From Porphyromonas pasteri (GTDB taxonomy: Bacteria > Bacteroidota > Bacteroidia > Bacteroidales > Porphyromonadaceae): 64,000 nt of DNA. Below, piece by piece: positions 42,266-51,320 of this stretch. The translations under genes and the position numbers were made by a program. How positions within the stretch are numbered: position 1 is the stretch's first letter; every line of letters begins with the position of its first letter. The stretch lies in the NCBI RefSeq assembly GCF_014647755.1, contig NZ_BMPU01000001.1, forward strand, positions 682,001 through 746,000. The letters run 5' to 3'. The notes under the pieces were generated by a model. The model was not told where the DNA came from. It ran no database searches and saw nothing but the letters and a program-made list of their open reading frames with translations.

Positions 42266-42763
42266 ATGCCACAGATACCTTTCCGGACGGGCTTCGGCTA
42301 TGACGTCCACCGCCTCAGTGACGGCTACGAGCTTTGGCTCGGCGGCGTGAAGATCCCCTTTGAGCAGGGCCTCGAAGGACACTCCGATGCTGACGTCCTC
42401 CTCCACGCTGTATGTGACGCCCTCCTCGGAGCGGCTGCCCTCGGTGATATCGGGGTGCACTTCCCCCCATCCGACATGGCCTACAAGGGCATTGACAGCA
42501 AGATCCTCCTCAGCCGTAGCTGCGCCCTCGTGCGTGAAGCAGGCTATGAGATCGGCAACATTGATGCGACAGTAGCTGCAGAAGCACCGAAGATCAACCC
42601 GCACATCCCCGAGATGCGTCGTGTGATGGCCGAGGTTATGGGCATCCCTGAGAGTGCCATCTCGCTAAAGGCTACGACAGCCGAGCGTATGGGCTTCGTC
42701 GGTCGCCGCGAAGGGATGGAAGCCTTTGCCACCGCACTCATCGCCGTCAAGGGAGCCTTCTAA
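42266..42763 (+). CDS. ispF: 2-C-methyl-D-erythritol 2,4-cyclodiphosphate synthase
   Basis: MEP-pathway enzyme of isoprenoid synthesis. 165 residues with the metal site GYDVHRL (Asp and His), HSDADVLLHAVCDALLGAAALGDIG, FPPSDMAYKGIDS, and the C-terminal KATTAERMGFVGRREGMEA. Length normal. It begins 5 bp after porV and ends before a strong bidirectional hairpin. The coupling of ispF to porV is a transcriptional arrangement without an obvious functional link. Confidence 0.97.
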   Translation: MPQIPFRTGFGYDVHRLSDGYELWLGGVKIPFEQGLEGHSDADVLLHAVCDALLGAAALGDIGVHFPPSDMAYKGIDSKILLSRSCALVREAGYEIGNIDATVAAEAPKINPHIPEMRRVMAEVMGIPESAISLKATTAERMGFVGRREGMEAFATALIAVKGAF

Positions 42764-42786
42764 CGAAGCCCCTATCGGAGTAAACA

Positions 42787-42835
42787 AAAGCAAGCGCGGG
42801 CGAATCACCAATGGTGATTCGCCCGCGCTTGCTTT
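42787..42835. terminator. Bidirectional terminator between ispF and the GDP-mannose gene
   Basis: Perfect 23-base inverted repeat (42787-42809 with 42813-42835), starting AAAGCAAGCGCGGGCG, three-base loop, flanked by A and T runs on both sides. It sits between convergent genes. Confidence 0.92.
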
Positions 42836-42851
42836 ATATAGGACTAAATGA

Positions 42852-43940
42852 TTAGTCGAACTTCTTATCAAATTGGACGGATGCTTCGCCCATGAATTCC
42901 TTGATGCGCTGCTCTTCATCGCGCTTACAGATCAAGAGGACTCCCTTGCTCTGAGCTACGATACAGTCATTGATCCCCTGGACGACGACCAGCTGCTTCT
43001 CTGGATCTCCATCGAGCGAAACGATATTGCCCTCAGCCTCATAGAAGAGAGCCTTGGTGTGGAGAGCCACATTCGCACGAGGCTCCTCACGCTTGAGCTC
43101 ATAGAGCGAGCCCCAGGTACCGAGGTCTGCCCAGCCAAAGTCGACGGGAAGCACCATGACGTTGTCCGCCTTCTCCAAGACAGCGTAGTCAATCGAGATA
43201 TTGGGGCACTCAGAGAAGACTTGGCTGACACGGCTCTGCTCCTCATCGGTAGCATAAGCACCCTTCACCTCGTCGAGGATAGAAGTCAGCGAGGGCAGGT
43301 ACTGATGGAAGGCATCGAGGATCGTCTGCACGTTCCATGCGAACATCCCACTATTCCAGAGGAATTCCCCACTCTCGTAGAAGACCTTCGCCATCTCGAT
43401 ATTGGGCTTCTCCGTAAAGGTCTTCACCTTCACAAAGTGCTCATCCTCACAGTCTGTGAACTGGATGTAGCCATAGCCCGTCTCAGGACGTGAGGGGCGT
43501 ACACCAAGAGTAACCAGCTTGGGATGCGCCTTCACATAGTCCAGCGAGCGGCGGATAGCTTCGTCGAAAGCATCCTCCTGCAGGATCAGGTGGTCAGCAG
43601 GTGTGACCAAGACATTAGCGTTGGGATTCTTTGCGTAGATGTGATATGTCGCCCAGCCGATACAAGGAGCTGTATTGCGGCGCATAGGCTCTAGGAGGAT
43701 CTGCCCTGGGGTCAGCTCGGGGAGCTGCTCCAGCACAAGGTCTCGGTAGATAGCGTTGGTGACGACGACAAAGTTCTCCTTAGGGATTACCTTAGAGAAG
43801 CGATCATAAGTCATCTGAAGAAGGGTGCGACCTGTGGCGAAGATATCGAGGAACTGCTTCGGCTTGGCCTCACGGCTATATGGCCAAAAGCGGCTGCCTA
43901 CGCCTCCGCCCATGATGACACAATAGTTGTCTGTGTGCAT
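42852..43940 (-). CDS. manC: Mannose-1-phosphate guanylyltransferase
   Basis: Makes GDP-mannose from mannose-1-P and GTP for glycan synthesis, in the cytoplasm. 362 residues; the nucleotidyltransferase signature GGGVGSRFWPYSREAKPKQFL is at residues 11-30 or so, followed by EPMRRNTAPCIGWA, TPADHLI, YGYIQF and FTEKP, WNSGMFAW and VDFGWADLGTW, all family hallmarks. The bifunctional C-terminal isomerase (cupin) domain of proteobacterial ManC is absent, as in Bacteroidetes. Monocistronic, with a possible -7 box at 43975-43982 and a 22-bp repeat array about 210-300 bp upstream. Confidence 0.95.
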   Translation of the reverse strand: MHTDNYCVIMGGGVGSRFWPYSREAKPKQFLDIFATGRTLLQMTYDRFSKVIPKENFVVVTNAIYRDLVLEQLPELTPGQILLEPMRRNTAPCIGWATYHIYAKNPNANVLVTPADHLILQEDAFDEAIRRSLDYVKAHPKLVTLGVRPSRPETGYGYIQFTDCEDEHFVKVKTFTEKPNIEMAKVFYESGEFLWNSGMFAWNVQTILDAFHQYLPSLTSILDEVKGAYATDEEQSRVSQVFSECPNISIDYAVLEKADNVMVLPVDFGWADLGTWGSLYELKREEPRANVALHTKALFYEAEGNIVSLDGDPEKQLVVVQGINDCIVAQSKGVLLICKRDEEQRIKEFMGEASVQFDKKFD

Positions 43941-43974
43941 AGTCTTTTTTACTACCGGGGTTAGTATTACTACA

Positions 43975-43982
43975 CAAATATA
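43975..43982 (-). promoter_or_regulatory. Putative -7 box for manC
   Basis: TATATTTG on the minus strand, 34 bases upstream of the manC ATG at 43940. Confidence 0.6.
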
Positions 43983-44145
43983 AGCATTAATACCATACGA
44001 GACGATAGACTACTGGAGTAAAAAACACCAAGTAGCACCTACTACAGGACTGCCTCCCAAGCTATCAAAAGCAGATGCGACTTCCCCTACATATTGCACG
44101 AAAGAGAGGTCATCCAGCAAAGCCTATCTACCTACTAGATAAAGC

Positions 44146-44247
44146 AACCAGTACTGGTCACCAAGCAAAGCAGTACTGGTAAGATATATTGACCAGTACT
44201 GGTTCACACTTCGAGCAGTACTGGTCACTTCACCGACCAGTACTGGT
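44146..44247 (+). repeat. 22-bp periodic array, core ACCAGTACTGGT
   Basis: AGTACT centres start at 44150, 44172, 44195, 44217 and 44239: steps 22, 23, 22 and 22 bp. Units 1, 3 and 5 carry the full 12-bp palindrome ACCAGTACTGGT and units 2 and 4 read GCAGTACTGGT, so full and partial units alternate. It lies upstream of manC and downstream of the DUF1294 gene. Bases 43983-44145 contain no other feature I recognise. Confidence 0.92.
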
Positions 44248-44319
44248 TCGTTTCGCCTCTCCATAGGGCCTCTATCTATAAGGCTATTAAAGGAGCTGGT
44301 TGATGCGAAAGAAGCAGGC

Positions 44320-44613
44320 TCAATAGAGGCGCAGGAAATAGGATGCCAGCAGCCCTTGGAGCAGGACGAAGACAGGGACGAGATAACGAAAACGCTTGTG
44401 TGAAGTCTTATGATTCCACACGACCATCCCAAGGCAGGCACCTAAGGCTCCACCGAAGGCAGCCAAGAGAAGGAGCGTCCGCTCGGGGATGCGCCAGCGT
44501 CCTCCTCGAGCACGCCACTTATCGACGCCATAGACGACAAAGGTCAGGGCATTGAGCAGGAGTAGGAGTACTAAGACGAGATCAGCGGGCTGTAGTCCGA
44601 AAAGCTGCATCAT
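44320..44613 (-). CDS. DUF1294-domain small membrane protein
   Basis: A 97-residue inner membrane protein with three hydrophobic stretches (about 9-30, 45-66 and 78-95) and the DUF1294 signature YGVDKWRARGGRWRIPE followed by LLLLAAFGGALGACLGMVVWNHKTSHKRF (seen here as separate parts). Function of the family is unknown. Its ATG overlaps the end of the FKBP gene (44610-44613), so both are translated from one message. Confidence 0.88.
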   Translation of the reverse strand: MMQLFGLQPADLVLVLLLLLNALTFVVYGVDKWRARGGRWRIPERTLLLLAAFGGALGACLGMVVWNHKTSHKRFRYLVPVFVLLQGLLASYFLRLY

Positions 44614-45008
44614 GCGATACTGACGAGCTCCAGCTCGAAGATTAGGGTTGAGCCTGCGGGGATGCCAGGCTGCGCATAGCGACCATAGGCCAGCTCTGCA
44701 GGGAGATAGACTTCCCAGCGGTCACCGATACACATCTGCTGTAGGGCAATGATCCAGCCCTCGATGAGATCACTCAGGCGGAAGGCTGCAGGCACATCAC
44801 CCTCCGTACTATCAAAGACCTGCCCATCAATCGTCCGCCCCGTATAGTGAGCCGTGACGATGCTACGAGGCGACGGATGCTTACCATCTGCACGTCCTTC
44901 GGTAATTACCTTGTAATAGGCACCTTTGGGCAAGGACTTAATACCAGCTTCTTGAGACTTCGCTTTGAGCCAAGCCTTATTAGCCTCGATGTATTCACGC
45001 TTCTTCAT
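44610..45008 (-). CDS. FKBP-type peptidyl-prolyl cis-trans isomerase
   Basis: Folding helper of the FKBP fold, 132 residues. Start ATG 45008 (MKKREYIEANKAWL). Residues 1-30 are a charged helix; residues 35-130 hold the FKBP domain: VTAHYTGRTIDGQVFDSTE, LIEGWIIALQQMCIGDRWEVYLP, ELAYGRYAQPGIPAGSTLIFELELVSI. No signal peptide is visible, so it is probably cytoplasmic, unlike many Bacteroidetes FKBPs, which are lipoproteins. It overlaps the DUF1294 gene by four bases and lies downstream of prs across a terminator. Confidence 0.93.
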   Translation of the reverse strand: MKKREYIEANKAWLKAKSQEAGIKSLPKGAYYKVITEGRADGKHPSPRSIVTAHYTGRTIDGQVFDSTEGDVPAAFRLSDLIEGWIIALQQMCIGDRWEVYLPAELAYGRYAQPGIPAGSTLIFELELVSIA

Positions 45009-45049
45009 ACACATTCATTTATAGGCCTTCGCGACGAAGGCAAAGTAAA

Positions 45050-45077
45050 CCCCGCCTCCACAAGTGTGGGGGCGGGG
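45050..45077 (-). terminator. Terminator after prs
   Basis: CCCCGCC (45050-45056) and GGCGGGG (45071-45077) with inner CCACA/TGTGG pairing form a GC-rich hairpin; on the minus strand it is followed by TTTACTTT. It separates prs from the FKBP gene. Confidence 0.75.
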
Positions 45078-45111
45078 CTGTGATAGGGCTCCTCTACGAA
45101 GAGGGTTGCCT

Positions 45112-46056
45112 TTAGATAGAGTAAAGGATGCTGATCGACTCGTGATTGATCACACGATTGATAGCCTCAGCGAAGATATTGGCTACCGACACGATGTGGA
45201 TCTTATCCGAGTGCTTACGCAGGGGGATGGAGTCAGTGAAGATCATTTCCTTGAGTGCCGAAGCATTGATACGCTCGGTAGCAGGATCACTCAGTACTGC
45301 GTGGCTGGCTACAGCACGGACACTACGAGCGCCATTCTGTATCATCAGGTCAGCAGCCTTACAGATCGTCCCTGCCGTATCAACGATATCGTCCACGAGG
45401 ATGACGTCCTTATCCGTGACATCCCCAATGATCGTCATCTCAGCGACTTCGTTGGCCTTAGCACGGCTCTTGTGGCAGATGACCATGGGCACGCCGAGGA
45501 ATTTTGCATAGGAGTTAGCTCGCTTAGCACCACCGACGTCTGGCGTAGCGATGACCGTGCGCTCGAGGTCTGAGGTCTGGCGCAGGTAGTCGATGAAGAC
45601 CATAGAGGCGTAGAGGTGATCCACAGGCACGTTGAAGAAGCCCTGGATCTGGTCAGCGTGCAGGTCCATAGTGATGACGCGTGTGACCCCTGCCGTGCTC
45701 AGCAGGTCTGCCATGAGCTTCGCCCCGATAGATACACGGGGCTTGTCCTTACGGTCCTGACGAGCCCATCCGAAGTAAGGGATGACCGCAGCGATGTAGT
45801 GTGCGGAAGCACGCTTAGCAGCATCGACCATCAGGAGAAGCTCCATGATGTTGTCCGAAGAGGGATAGGTGGACTGTACGAGGAAGACATCCTTACCACG
45901 GATACTGTCCTTGTAGTAGACAGAGAATTCGCCGTCAGCGAAATGCTCTACCTGCATATCACCGAGGTTAATACCCAGGGCTTCGGCGATCTTTCCAGCC
46001 AGTTCCAGCGAAGCAGAGCCTGCGAAGATGGCAATGTTCTTTGTGTTGATACTCAT
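45112..46056 (-). CDS. prs: Ribose-phosphate pyrophosphokinase
   Basis: Makes PRPP from ribose-5-P and ATP for nucleotide, His, Trp and NAD synthesis. Start ATG 46056 (MSINTKNIAIFAGSASLELA), 314 residues, normal length. Motifs: FADGEFSVYYKDSIRGKDVFLVQST, PYFGWARQDRK, TMDLHADQIQGFF, and the PRPP loop VDDIVDTAGT. Upstream glgB ends 43 bp before, so the two may be read together. Confidence 0.97.
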   Translation of the reverse strand: MSINTKNIAIFAGSASLELAGKIAEALGINLGDMQVEHFADGEFSVYYKDSIRGKDVFLVQSTYPSSDNIMELLLMVDAAKRASAHYIAAVIPYFGWARQDRKDKPRVSIGAKLMADLLSTAGVTRVITMDLHADQIQGFFNVPVDHLYASMVFIDYLRQTSDLERTVIATPDVGGAKRANSYAKFLGVPMVICHKSRAKANEVAEMTIIGDVTDKDVILVDDIVDTAGTICKAADLMIQNGARSVRAVASHAVLSDPATERINASALKEMIFTDSIPLRKHSDKIHIVSVANIFAEAINRVINHESISILYSI

Positions 46057-46099
46057 TTGACGTGTAAGTTGATTGGGGCTCACCACTATGGAGAGTCAT

Positions 46100-48127
46100 T
46101 TAATTGTTTGTGTTACGCTTGAGCACTAGAGCCGTACGTGCGGGGAGGTAGAGGCGCAGCGGTGCCAGAGCTGAGCAGGCTGCAGTCTCAGCCTTCTCGG
46201 CAGGCTGCGTGGCATAGATGAGACTGTCGTCGATAAGGCCATAGCCACCAAAGGCCTTACTGTCGGTATCGATGACGACGGTATATTCGCCCTCAGGGAC
46301 ATTGATAGGATAGTCGACGTGAGAGCGTGTGGGGTGGAAATTGAAGACGAAGAGGTAGTCCCCACGCCCGAAAGCCAGAGTCTTATCCTCCTCGTGGATG
46401 TGATATTGCTCAATAGGGAGTGAGGGGAAGGTCTTCACCGAGTCGATGAAGCGAACCATCGCACGGTCGAATTCCTGCAGGTCATGGTAGAGGAGATCTG
46501 CATTATCTGCGAGGCTCCACTGACGGCGTGCATAGTGGTAGGACCAGCCATTACCTTCGCGTGGGAAGTCAATCCATTCGGGGTGACCGAACTCATTTCC
46601 CATGAAGTTGAGGTAGCCCCCATTCATCGTCGTAGCGGTCACAAGGCGAATGAGCTTATTGAGAGCGATAGCGCGGTCGGTGACAAGTGTGCGGCTTGAG
46701 TGGCTCATGTGCCAGTACATATCGGCATCGGCCAAGCGGAAGATGAGCGTCTTGTCGCCCACTAGTGCCTGGTCATGACTCTCAGCATAGCTGATGGTCT
46801 TCTCATCTTCACGACGATTCGTGAGCTCATACCAGATCGCACCTGGGCTCCATTCTTCGTCGGGGTGATCCGTGATGAGCTTCGTCCAGAAGTCGGGGAT
46901 ATTCATCGAGAGGCGGTAGTCAAAGCCAAAGCCTCCGTCCTCAATGGGAGCAGCGAGACCAGGCATACCGCTTACCTCTTCGGCGATCGTGATCGCGTCG
47001 GGGTAGACGCTATGGATCAGCTTATTGGCCAGCGTGAGGTACGCCATAGCATCGGCATCCTGATGACCATTGAAGTAGTCGGAGTACGAGGTAAAGCACT
47101 CACCGAGGCCGTGGTTGTAGTACAGCATCGAGGAGACGCCGTCAAAGCGGAAGCCGTCGAACTGGAAGACCTCCAGCCAGTATTTACAGTTGGAGAGGAG
47201 GAAGTGGATGACGTTGTTGCGCCCATAGTCGAAGCACAGCGAGTCCCAAGCGGGATGATCACCACGAGGACCTTCGTGGAAGAAGAGTGTGCGGGAGCCG
47301 TCATAGCATGCCAGCCCCTCGACCTCATTGCGCACGGCATGGCTGTGCACGAGGTCCATGATGACCTTGAGACCAGCTGCGTGAGCTGCGTCGATGAGCG
47401 CCTTCAGTTCGTCGGGCGTACCGAAGCGGCTGCTAGGTGCGAAGAAGCTCGATACATGGTAGCCAAAGGAGCCATAGTAAGGATGCTCTTGGATAGCCAT
47501 GATCTGAATGGCGTTGTATCCGAGGTCAATGATACGGGGAAGGACCTTCTCTTGGAACTCACGGTAGCTACTTACCTTGCCCTCCTCTGACGACATACCG
47601 ATGTGACACTCGTAGATCATGAGAGGCTCTTCGGTGCGAGCTGGACGTGCGTGACGGAAGGTATAGCTATCCTCAGGTGCCCAGACCTGAGCGCTGAAGA
47701 TACCCGTCGAGGGGTCTTGCACTACACGAGTAGCCCAGGCGGGGATACGCTCACCACTCCCATAGCCCCAGTGGACAAAGAGGCGATAGAAGTCACCGTG
47801 ATGCATTGCCTTGTCTGAGATGCAGATCTCCCAGTTGCCATAGTCATCGACACGCTTGAGCTTCCACACCGACATCGTCTGCCAGTTGTTGAATGAGCCA
47901 ATGAGATGCACACTCTGAGCTCCAGGGAGGAACTCACGGAGGATCCAGCATCCCTTCTCCTTATCATGGTGTAGGCCATAGTGAAGGTAGCCGTCGGCAA
48001 ACTGCTCCAAGGGAATATCTCCACCTTGAGTGATCGAGCGCTCACGGGCATGAGTGAACTCCATGCGACGGCGGATACGCTCTTCGTAGGGCTTAAGCCA
48101 TGGGTCATTTGCTGCTAACTTCGTCAT
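46100..48127 (-). CDS. glgB: 1,4-alpha-glucan (glycogen) branching enzyme
   Basis: Introduces alpha-1,6 branches into glycogen; GH13 family. 675 residues: N-terminal CBM48 (about 30-140), catalytic barrel with DLVHSH (region I), DGFRFDGVSSM with the nucleophile Asp (region II), TIAEEVSGMPG with acid Glu (region III) and YAESHDQALVGDKT (region IV), and a C-terminal beta domain. The sequence is of the eukaryotic-like/Bacteroidetes subgroup of branching enzymes. No other glycogen gene is in the window. Preceded by the antiporter gene 51 bp upstream; there is no terminator between them, so a shared transcript is possible. Suggests a glycogen-storing, saccharolytic organism (inference). Confidence 0.95.
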   Translation of the reverse strand: MTKLAANDPWLKPYEERIRRRMEFTHARERSITQGGDIPLEQFADGYLHYGLHHDKEKGCWILREFLPGAQSVHLIGSFNNWQTMSVWKLKRVDDYGNWEICISDKAMHHGDFYRLFVHWGYGSGERIPAWATRVVQDPSTGIFSAQVWAPEDSYTFRHARPARTEEPLMIYECHIGMSSEEGKVSSYREFQEKVLPRIIDLGYNAIQIMAIQEHPYYGSFGYHVSSFFAPSSRFGTPDELKALIDAAHAAGLKVIMDLVHSHAVRNEVEGLACYDGSRTLFFHEGPRGDHPAWDSLCFDYGRNNVIHFLLSNCKYWLEVFQFDGFRFDGVSSMLYYNHGLGECFTSYSDYFNGHQDADAMAYLTLANKLIHSVYPDAITIAEEVSGMPGLAAPIEDGGFGFDYRLSMNIPDFWTKLITDHPDEEWSPGAIWYELTNRREDEKTISYAESHDQALVGDKTLIFRLADADMYWHMSHSSRTLVTDRAIALNKLIRLVTATTMNGGYLNFMGNEFGHPEWIDFPREGNGWSYHYARRQWSLADNADLLYHDLQEFDRAMVRFIDSVKTFPSLPIEQYHIHEEDKTLAFGRGDYLFVFNFHPTRSHVDYPINVPEGEYTVVIDTDSKAFGGYGLIDDSLIYATQPAEKAETAACSALAPLRLYLPARTALVLKRNTNN

Positions 48128-48178
48128 AGTCTTTGTGCGTTGAGGCCAGTTGCTGGCGTGAAGTGATGAGGAGTGGAC

Positions 48179-50437
48179 CTATTTGAGATTGAGTATCAAG
48201 GTGGAGGGAAGCTGTGCAAGAAGCTCTTCACAAGAATCAAAGGACTCCTGCCAATAGGTGTAGCTGACGACCACGAGGTCACACTCGGTGGGGACAGAGC
48301 AGAGCTTATCTGTCGCGATAATCTCTTCTCCAGGATGAGAATTGAGGCTCTCACGTACGACTCCTGTGGAGAGGACAATACGCAGTGTAGCCTGATTATT
48401 TTCGGCCATCGTGCGGGCATAGGGCAAGAGACGCAGGTCGCTGGCGCTACGCACATACACGAGGATATGCTTAGGTGAATCAAAGGAACGGCTCAGCAGG
48501 ATACCTACCGAGCAGGGGGCACGGTGCACGAAGAAGGCCATCTTGTCGCGCAGCATGCTGTGGATGGAGAGGAGGCTCTCCGTGGTGCGCATCGGCAGTG
48601 AGCCCATGAAGCGGCTCATCTGCTGACGCATCGAGCTGGCCTCACGGTCATCTTCATCCGAGGAGAGACGTACGCCAGCCCCTACGATCAGGAGGTTGTA
48701 GCGCTCCGAAGTGAGCTTATTCAGCACCGCACTCTCTACCTCATCAGCTACGATATAGTCGGTCTCGAGAGGCTGCTCCAGCTCTTCGGCAGCACGAAGG
48801 ATGGGGCGGAAGCTGTCTTGGTAGAACTTATCCGCCTCGATGGGATTGATATCCTTGTCAGTAGTGATGTGCAGGGCCGTCACATTGGGGTGAGCGCCAC
48901 CACGACGCAGGAGCTGATTCGTCAGATGCAGCAGCGTAGCCCCCGAGGAAGGACGACCAAAGGAGAGGAGCACCTTAGCTCCAGCCTGCTTATCAATAGT
49001 CTCGATGCGGTCACGCTTACGCTCCTTCATGCGGATGAAGACATTGATCAGATGCACCATCGGCATCGTCATCACCGTTGTGATCACCGTCATCAGCACC
49101 AGCACCGCATAGATCGTCGGAGGCAGGATCTTCATCTCATAGCCGATACCCAAGACGACGAGCTCCATCAGCCCACGCGTATTCATGAAGGCACCGAGAT
49201 AGATGCTGCTCTTAGGGCTCTCGCCAGAGAAGCGTGCAGAGACATAGGTGCCACCGACCTTCCCAACGACAGCGACAAGAGTGAAGAGCCCGAGGAGCAC
49301 CCATGTAGCAGGGCTATCAATCAGCCCCAGCTCGGTCTGCAAGCCGCTCGACACGAAGAAGAGCGGAAGGAAGAGCATCAGCGAGACATCCTCGATCTTG
49401 TCGGTGAGAATCTTGCGGAAGGAGAGATCCTCTGGCATGACGAGCCCGAGCATAAAGGCTCCGAAGAGGGCGTGCATACTCAGCAGCTCGGTGATGTAGG
49501 AGGAGAGCAGGAGGAGGATGAAGATCACCCCGACCATACCATGGCTGATGACCTCCGTATTGTTGTACACCTTCCCCGCTACACGGAAGAGCGGACGGAT
49601 GATGCCAAACATCACCAGCAGGTAGGCGATGAGGAAGAGTAGATTGTAGCCTGTGCTCAAGATACTCCCACTCTGCGAGATCGCGATGATCGCAGCGAGC
49701 ATGAGCCAAGCGGTGATATCACCAGCAGCAGCCGTAGAGAGGGAGAGCTTCCCGAGGTGCGTGCGCTGTAGATGGTTCTCCTGGATGATACGTGCCAGTA
49801 CAGGGAAGGCCGTGATACTCATGGAGATCCCGATAAAGAGAGCAAAGGGCGTGAAGTTCGTTAGGCTCGAGGCATACTCCGTATATATAGCGTAGCTGAG
49901 TGGTAGGGAGAGTGCAAATGGGATGAAGATCCCAGCATGGCTGATGATAAGGCTACTCTTGAGCTGACGGCGGATATCCCCTAAGCGGAGCTCCATACCG
50001 ATGGCAAACATAAAGAGGATCAGCCCAAAGTTGCTGAGCAACTGGATATTAGGAAGGCTCTCCGTAGGGAAGAGTGCACCAAAGAGCTCTGGAGACACAT
50101 GGCCAAAGAGCGATGGCCCTAAGAGAATCCCTGCGACGATCTCCCCGATGACGGCAGGCTGACGCATCTTGCGGAAGACCCATCCCATAAGACGGGCGGC
50201 AAGGAGGATAATAAGGATCTGGAGGAGGAGCACTCCGATGGTGGAGTGTACATGGTGTCTGACGCTGGCACTGAAGTCTCCAAAGGCCGTGGAGAGCGTC
50301 GCGACTTCTTCTGTGGGACGTAATGCCGTAGGGGTAAGTGCCTCACCTAACTGGAGCGTCCCCCAAAGGGCAGCCACAGAGGCAAGCAGTATCACGATGT
50401 AGAAGACATAGGGAAGGGCTCCCCGCTCTTTAGGCAT
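48179..50437 (-). CDS. CPA2-family cation/proton antiporter with C-terminal USP-like domain
   Basis: Inner membrane Na+ or K+/H+ exchanger, 752 residues, starting at ATG 50437 (MPKERGALPYVF); an earlier frame start at 50527 lies upstream of and inside the promoter. A first helix and a periplasmic stretch (to about 60) precede the 12-13-helix antiporter domain (about 65-440), with GEIVAGILLGPSL, NFGLILFMFAIGMEL, TAAAGDITAWLMLA (the conserved Asp) and FFVSSGLQTELG. Residues 480-750 form a cytoplasmic domain of universal-stress-protein type (VLLSFGRPSSGATLL, YNLLIVGAGVRLSS). Role: ion and pH homeostasis. Same strand as glgB and prs. Confidence 0.9.
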   Translation of the reverse strand: MPKERGALPYVFYIVILLASVAALWGTLQLGEALTPTALRPTEEVATLSTAFGDFSASVRHHVHSTIGVLLLQILIILLAARLMGWVFRKMRQPAVIGEIVAGILLGPSLFGHVSPELFGALFPTESLPNIQLLSNFGLILFMFAIGMELRLGDIRRQLKSSLIISHAGIFIPFALSLPLSYAIYTEYASSLTNFTPFALFIGISMSITAFPVLARIIQENHLQRTHLGKLSLSTAAAGDITAWLMLAAIIAISQSGSILSTGYNLLFLIAYLLVMFGIIRPLFRVAGKVYNNTEVISHGMVGVIFILLLLSSYITELLSMHALFGAFMLGLVMPEDLSFRKILTDKIEDVSLMLFLPLFFVSSGLQTELGLIDSPATWVLLGLFTLVAVVGKVGGTYVSARFSGESPKSSIYLGAFMNTRGLMELVVLGIGYEMKILPPTIYAVLVLMTVITTVMTMPMVHLINVFIRMKERKRDRIETIDKQAGAKVLLSFGRPSSGATLLHLTNQLLRRGGAHPNVTALHITTDKDINPIEADKFYQDSFRPILRAAEELEQPLETDYIVADEVESAVLNKLTSERYNLLIVGAGVRLSSDEDDREASSMRQQMSRFMGSLPMRTTESLLSIHSMLRDKMAFFVHRAPCSVGILLSRSFDSPKHILVYVRSASDLRLLPYARTMAENNQATLRIVLSTGVVRESLNSHPGEEIIATDKLCSVPTECDLVVVSYTYWQESFDSCEELLAQLPSTLILNLK

Positions 50438-50516
50438 GCTGTTCCGTTGTGTTGTAAGCGCGGGCTGCGGCAGATGGAGGGTACTCGTCCTCATCAGCCA
50501 AGCCCATACGCACCGC

Positions 50517-50524
50517 CAAAGATA
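50517..50524 (-). promoter_or_regulatory. Promoter -7 box for the antiporter gene
   Basis: TATCTTTG on the minus strand, followed by GCGG, giving a leader of about 75 bases before the ATG at 50437; it probably also serves glgB and prs. Confidence 0.65.
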
Positions 50525-50672
50525 CAAATTCTTTAGGAGGTAGGCAGTAGGTCACACACACCTCCAGAGGGGATCTTACCTACGGTACATCCTCCTACTC
50601 AGCCGCTCATAGCACATATATCTCAGCACGCCTCCATATACATTATACATGCACCCATAGAAAGTGCTAATA

Positions 50673-50701
50673 TTTGAGGTTGCATTTTATGATTATCTTT
50701 G
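50673..50701 (+). promoter_or_regulatory. Promoter of mscL (-33 TTTG, -7 TATCTTTG)
   Basis: TTTG (50673-50676), a 17-base spacer, TATCTTTG (50694-50701). A second TTG at 50680-50682 is closer than the usual distance. The ATG follows 44 bases later. Confidence 0.7.
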
Positions 50702-50745
50702 CAAGAGATTACAATTAATACTTAAAACGTAAAGCAAAACAAGCA

Positions 50746-51168
50746 ATGGGAAAGTTCATCCAAGAGTTTAAGGAGTTCGCCCTCAAGGGTAATGTCATGG
50801 ATATGGCTGTGGGTATCATCATCGGTGGTGCCTTCGGTAAGATCATCACTTCGCTGGTCAATGACATCATCATGCCTCCTATCGGCCTCATCACGGGCAG
50901 CAGCTTCTCTGACGCTAAGTACGTCCTGCGTCCCGCAGAACTCGATGCAGCTGGTGAGACTGTCAAGGAAGCAATTGAGCTGAACTGGGGTAACTTCGTC
51001 CAGACGACTGTGGACTTCTTCATCATCGCCTTCTGTATCTTCCTTATGATTAAGGCCATGAACGCCTTCCGCAAGAAGGAAGAAGCAGCTCCCGAAGCAC
51101 CTGCAGCTACGCCCGAAGATATCGAGCTCCTGCGCGAAATCCGCGACGAGCTGAAGCGCCGCGGCTAA
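50746..51168 (+). CDS. mscL: Large-conductance mechanosensitive channel
   Basis: Pentameric inner membrane channel that opens on osmotic downshock. 140 residues: N-terminal amphipathic helix MGKFIQEFKEFALKGNVMDM, first pore helix AVGIIIGGAFGKIITSLVNDIIMPPIG, periplasmic loop (about 45-75), second helix FFIIAFCIFLMIKAM, and a charged C-terminal helix (EDIELLREIRDELKRRG) with an Ala/Pro/Glu linker. All family hallmarks are present. Monocistronic between its own promoter and terminator. Confidence 0.97.
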   Translation: MGKFIQEFKEFALKGNVMDMAVGIIIGGAFGKIITSLVNDIIMPPIGLITGSSFSDAKYVLRPAELDAAGETVKEAIELNWGNFVQTTVDFFIIAFCIFLMIKAMNAFRKKEEAAPEAPAATPEDIELLREIRDELKRRG

Positions 51169-51205
51169 GCTTCCCCCCCCCACCCTCTGTGGCTGGTACA
51201 GCATC

Positions 51206-51246
51206 AAGCCCTTCTCTGAGCACCTCGCTCGGAGAAGGGCTTTTCA
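51206..51246 (+). terminator. Intrinsic terminator after mscL
   Basis: AAGCCCTTCTC (51206-51216) pairs with GAGAAGGGCTT (51232-51242) followed by TTCACTTT. Confidence 0.85.
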
Positions 51247-51320
51247 CTTTCCTCCCCTAAGCTGGCAAGTTAGCGACTAAGAGTAGAGCATACACGAGGT
51301 AAAATAAGTGAAGGATGTAA

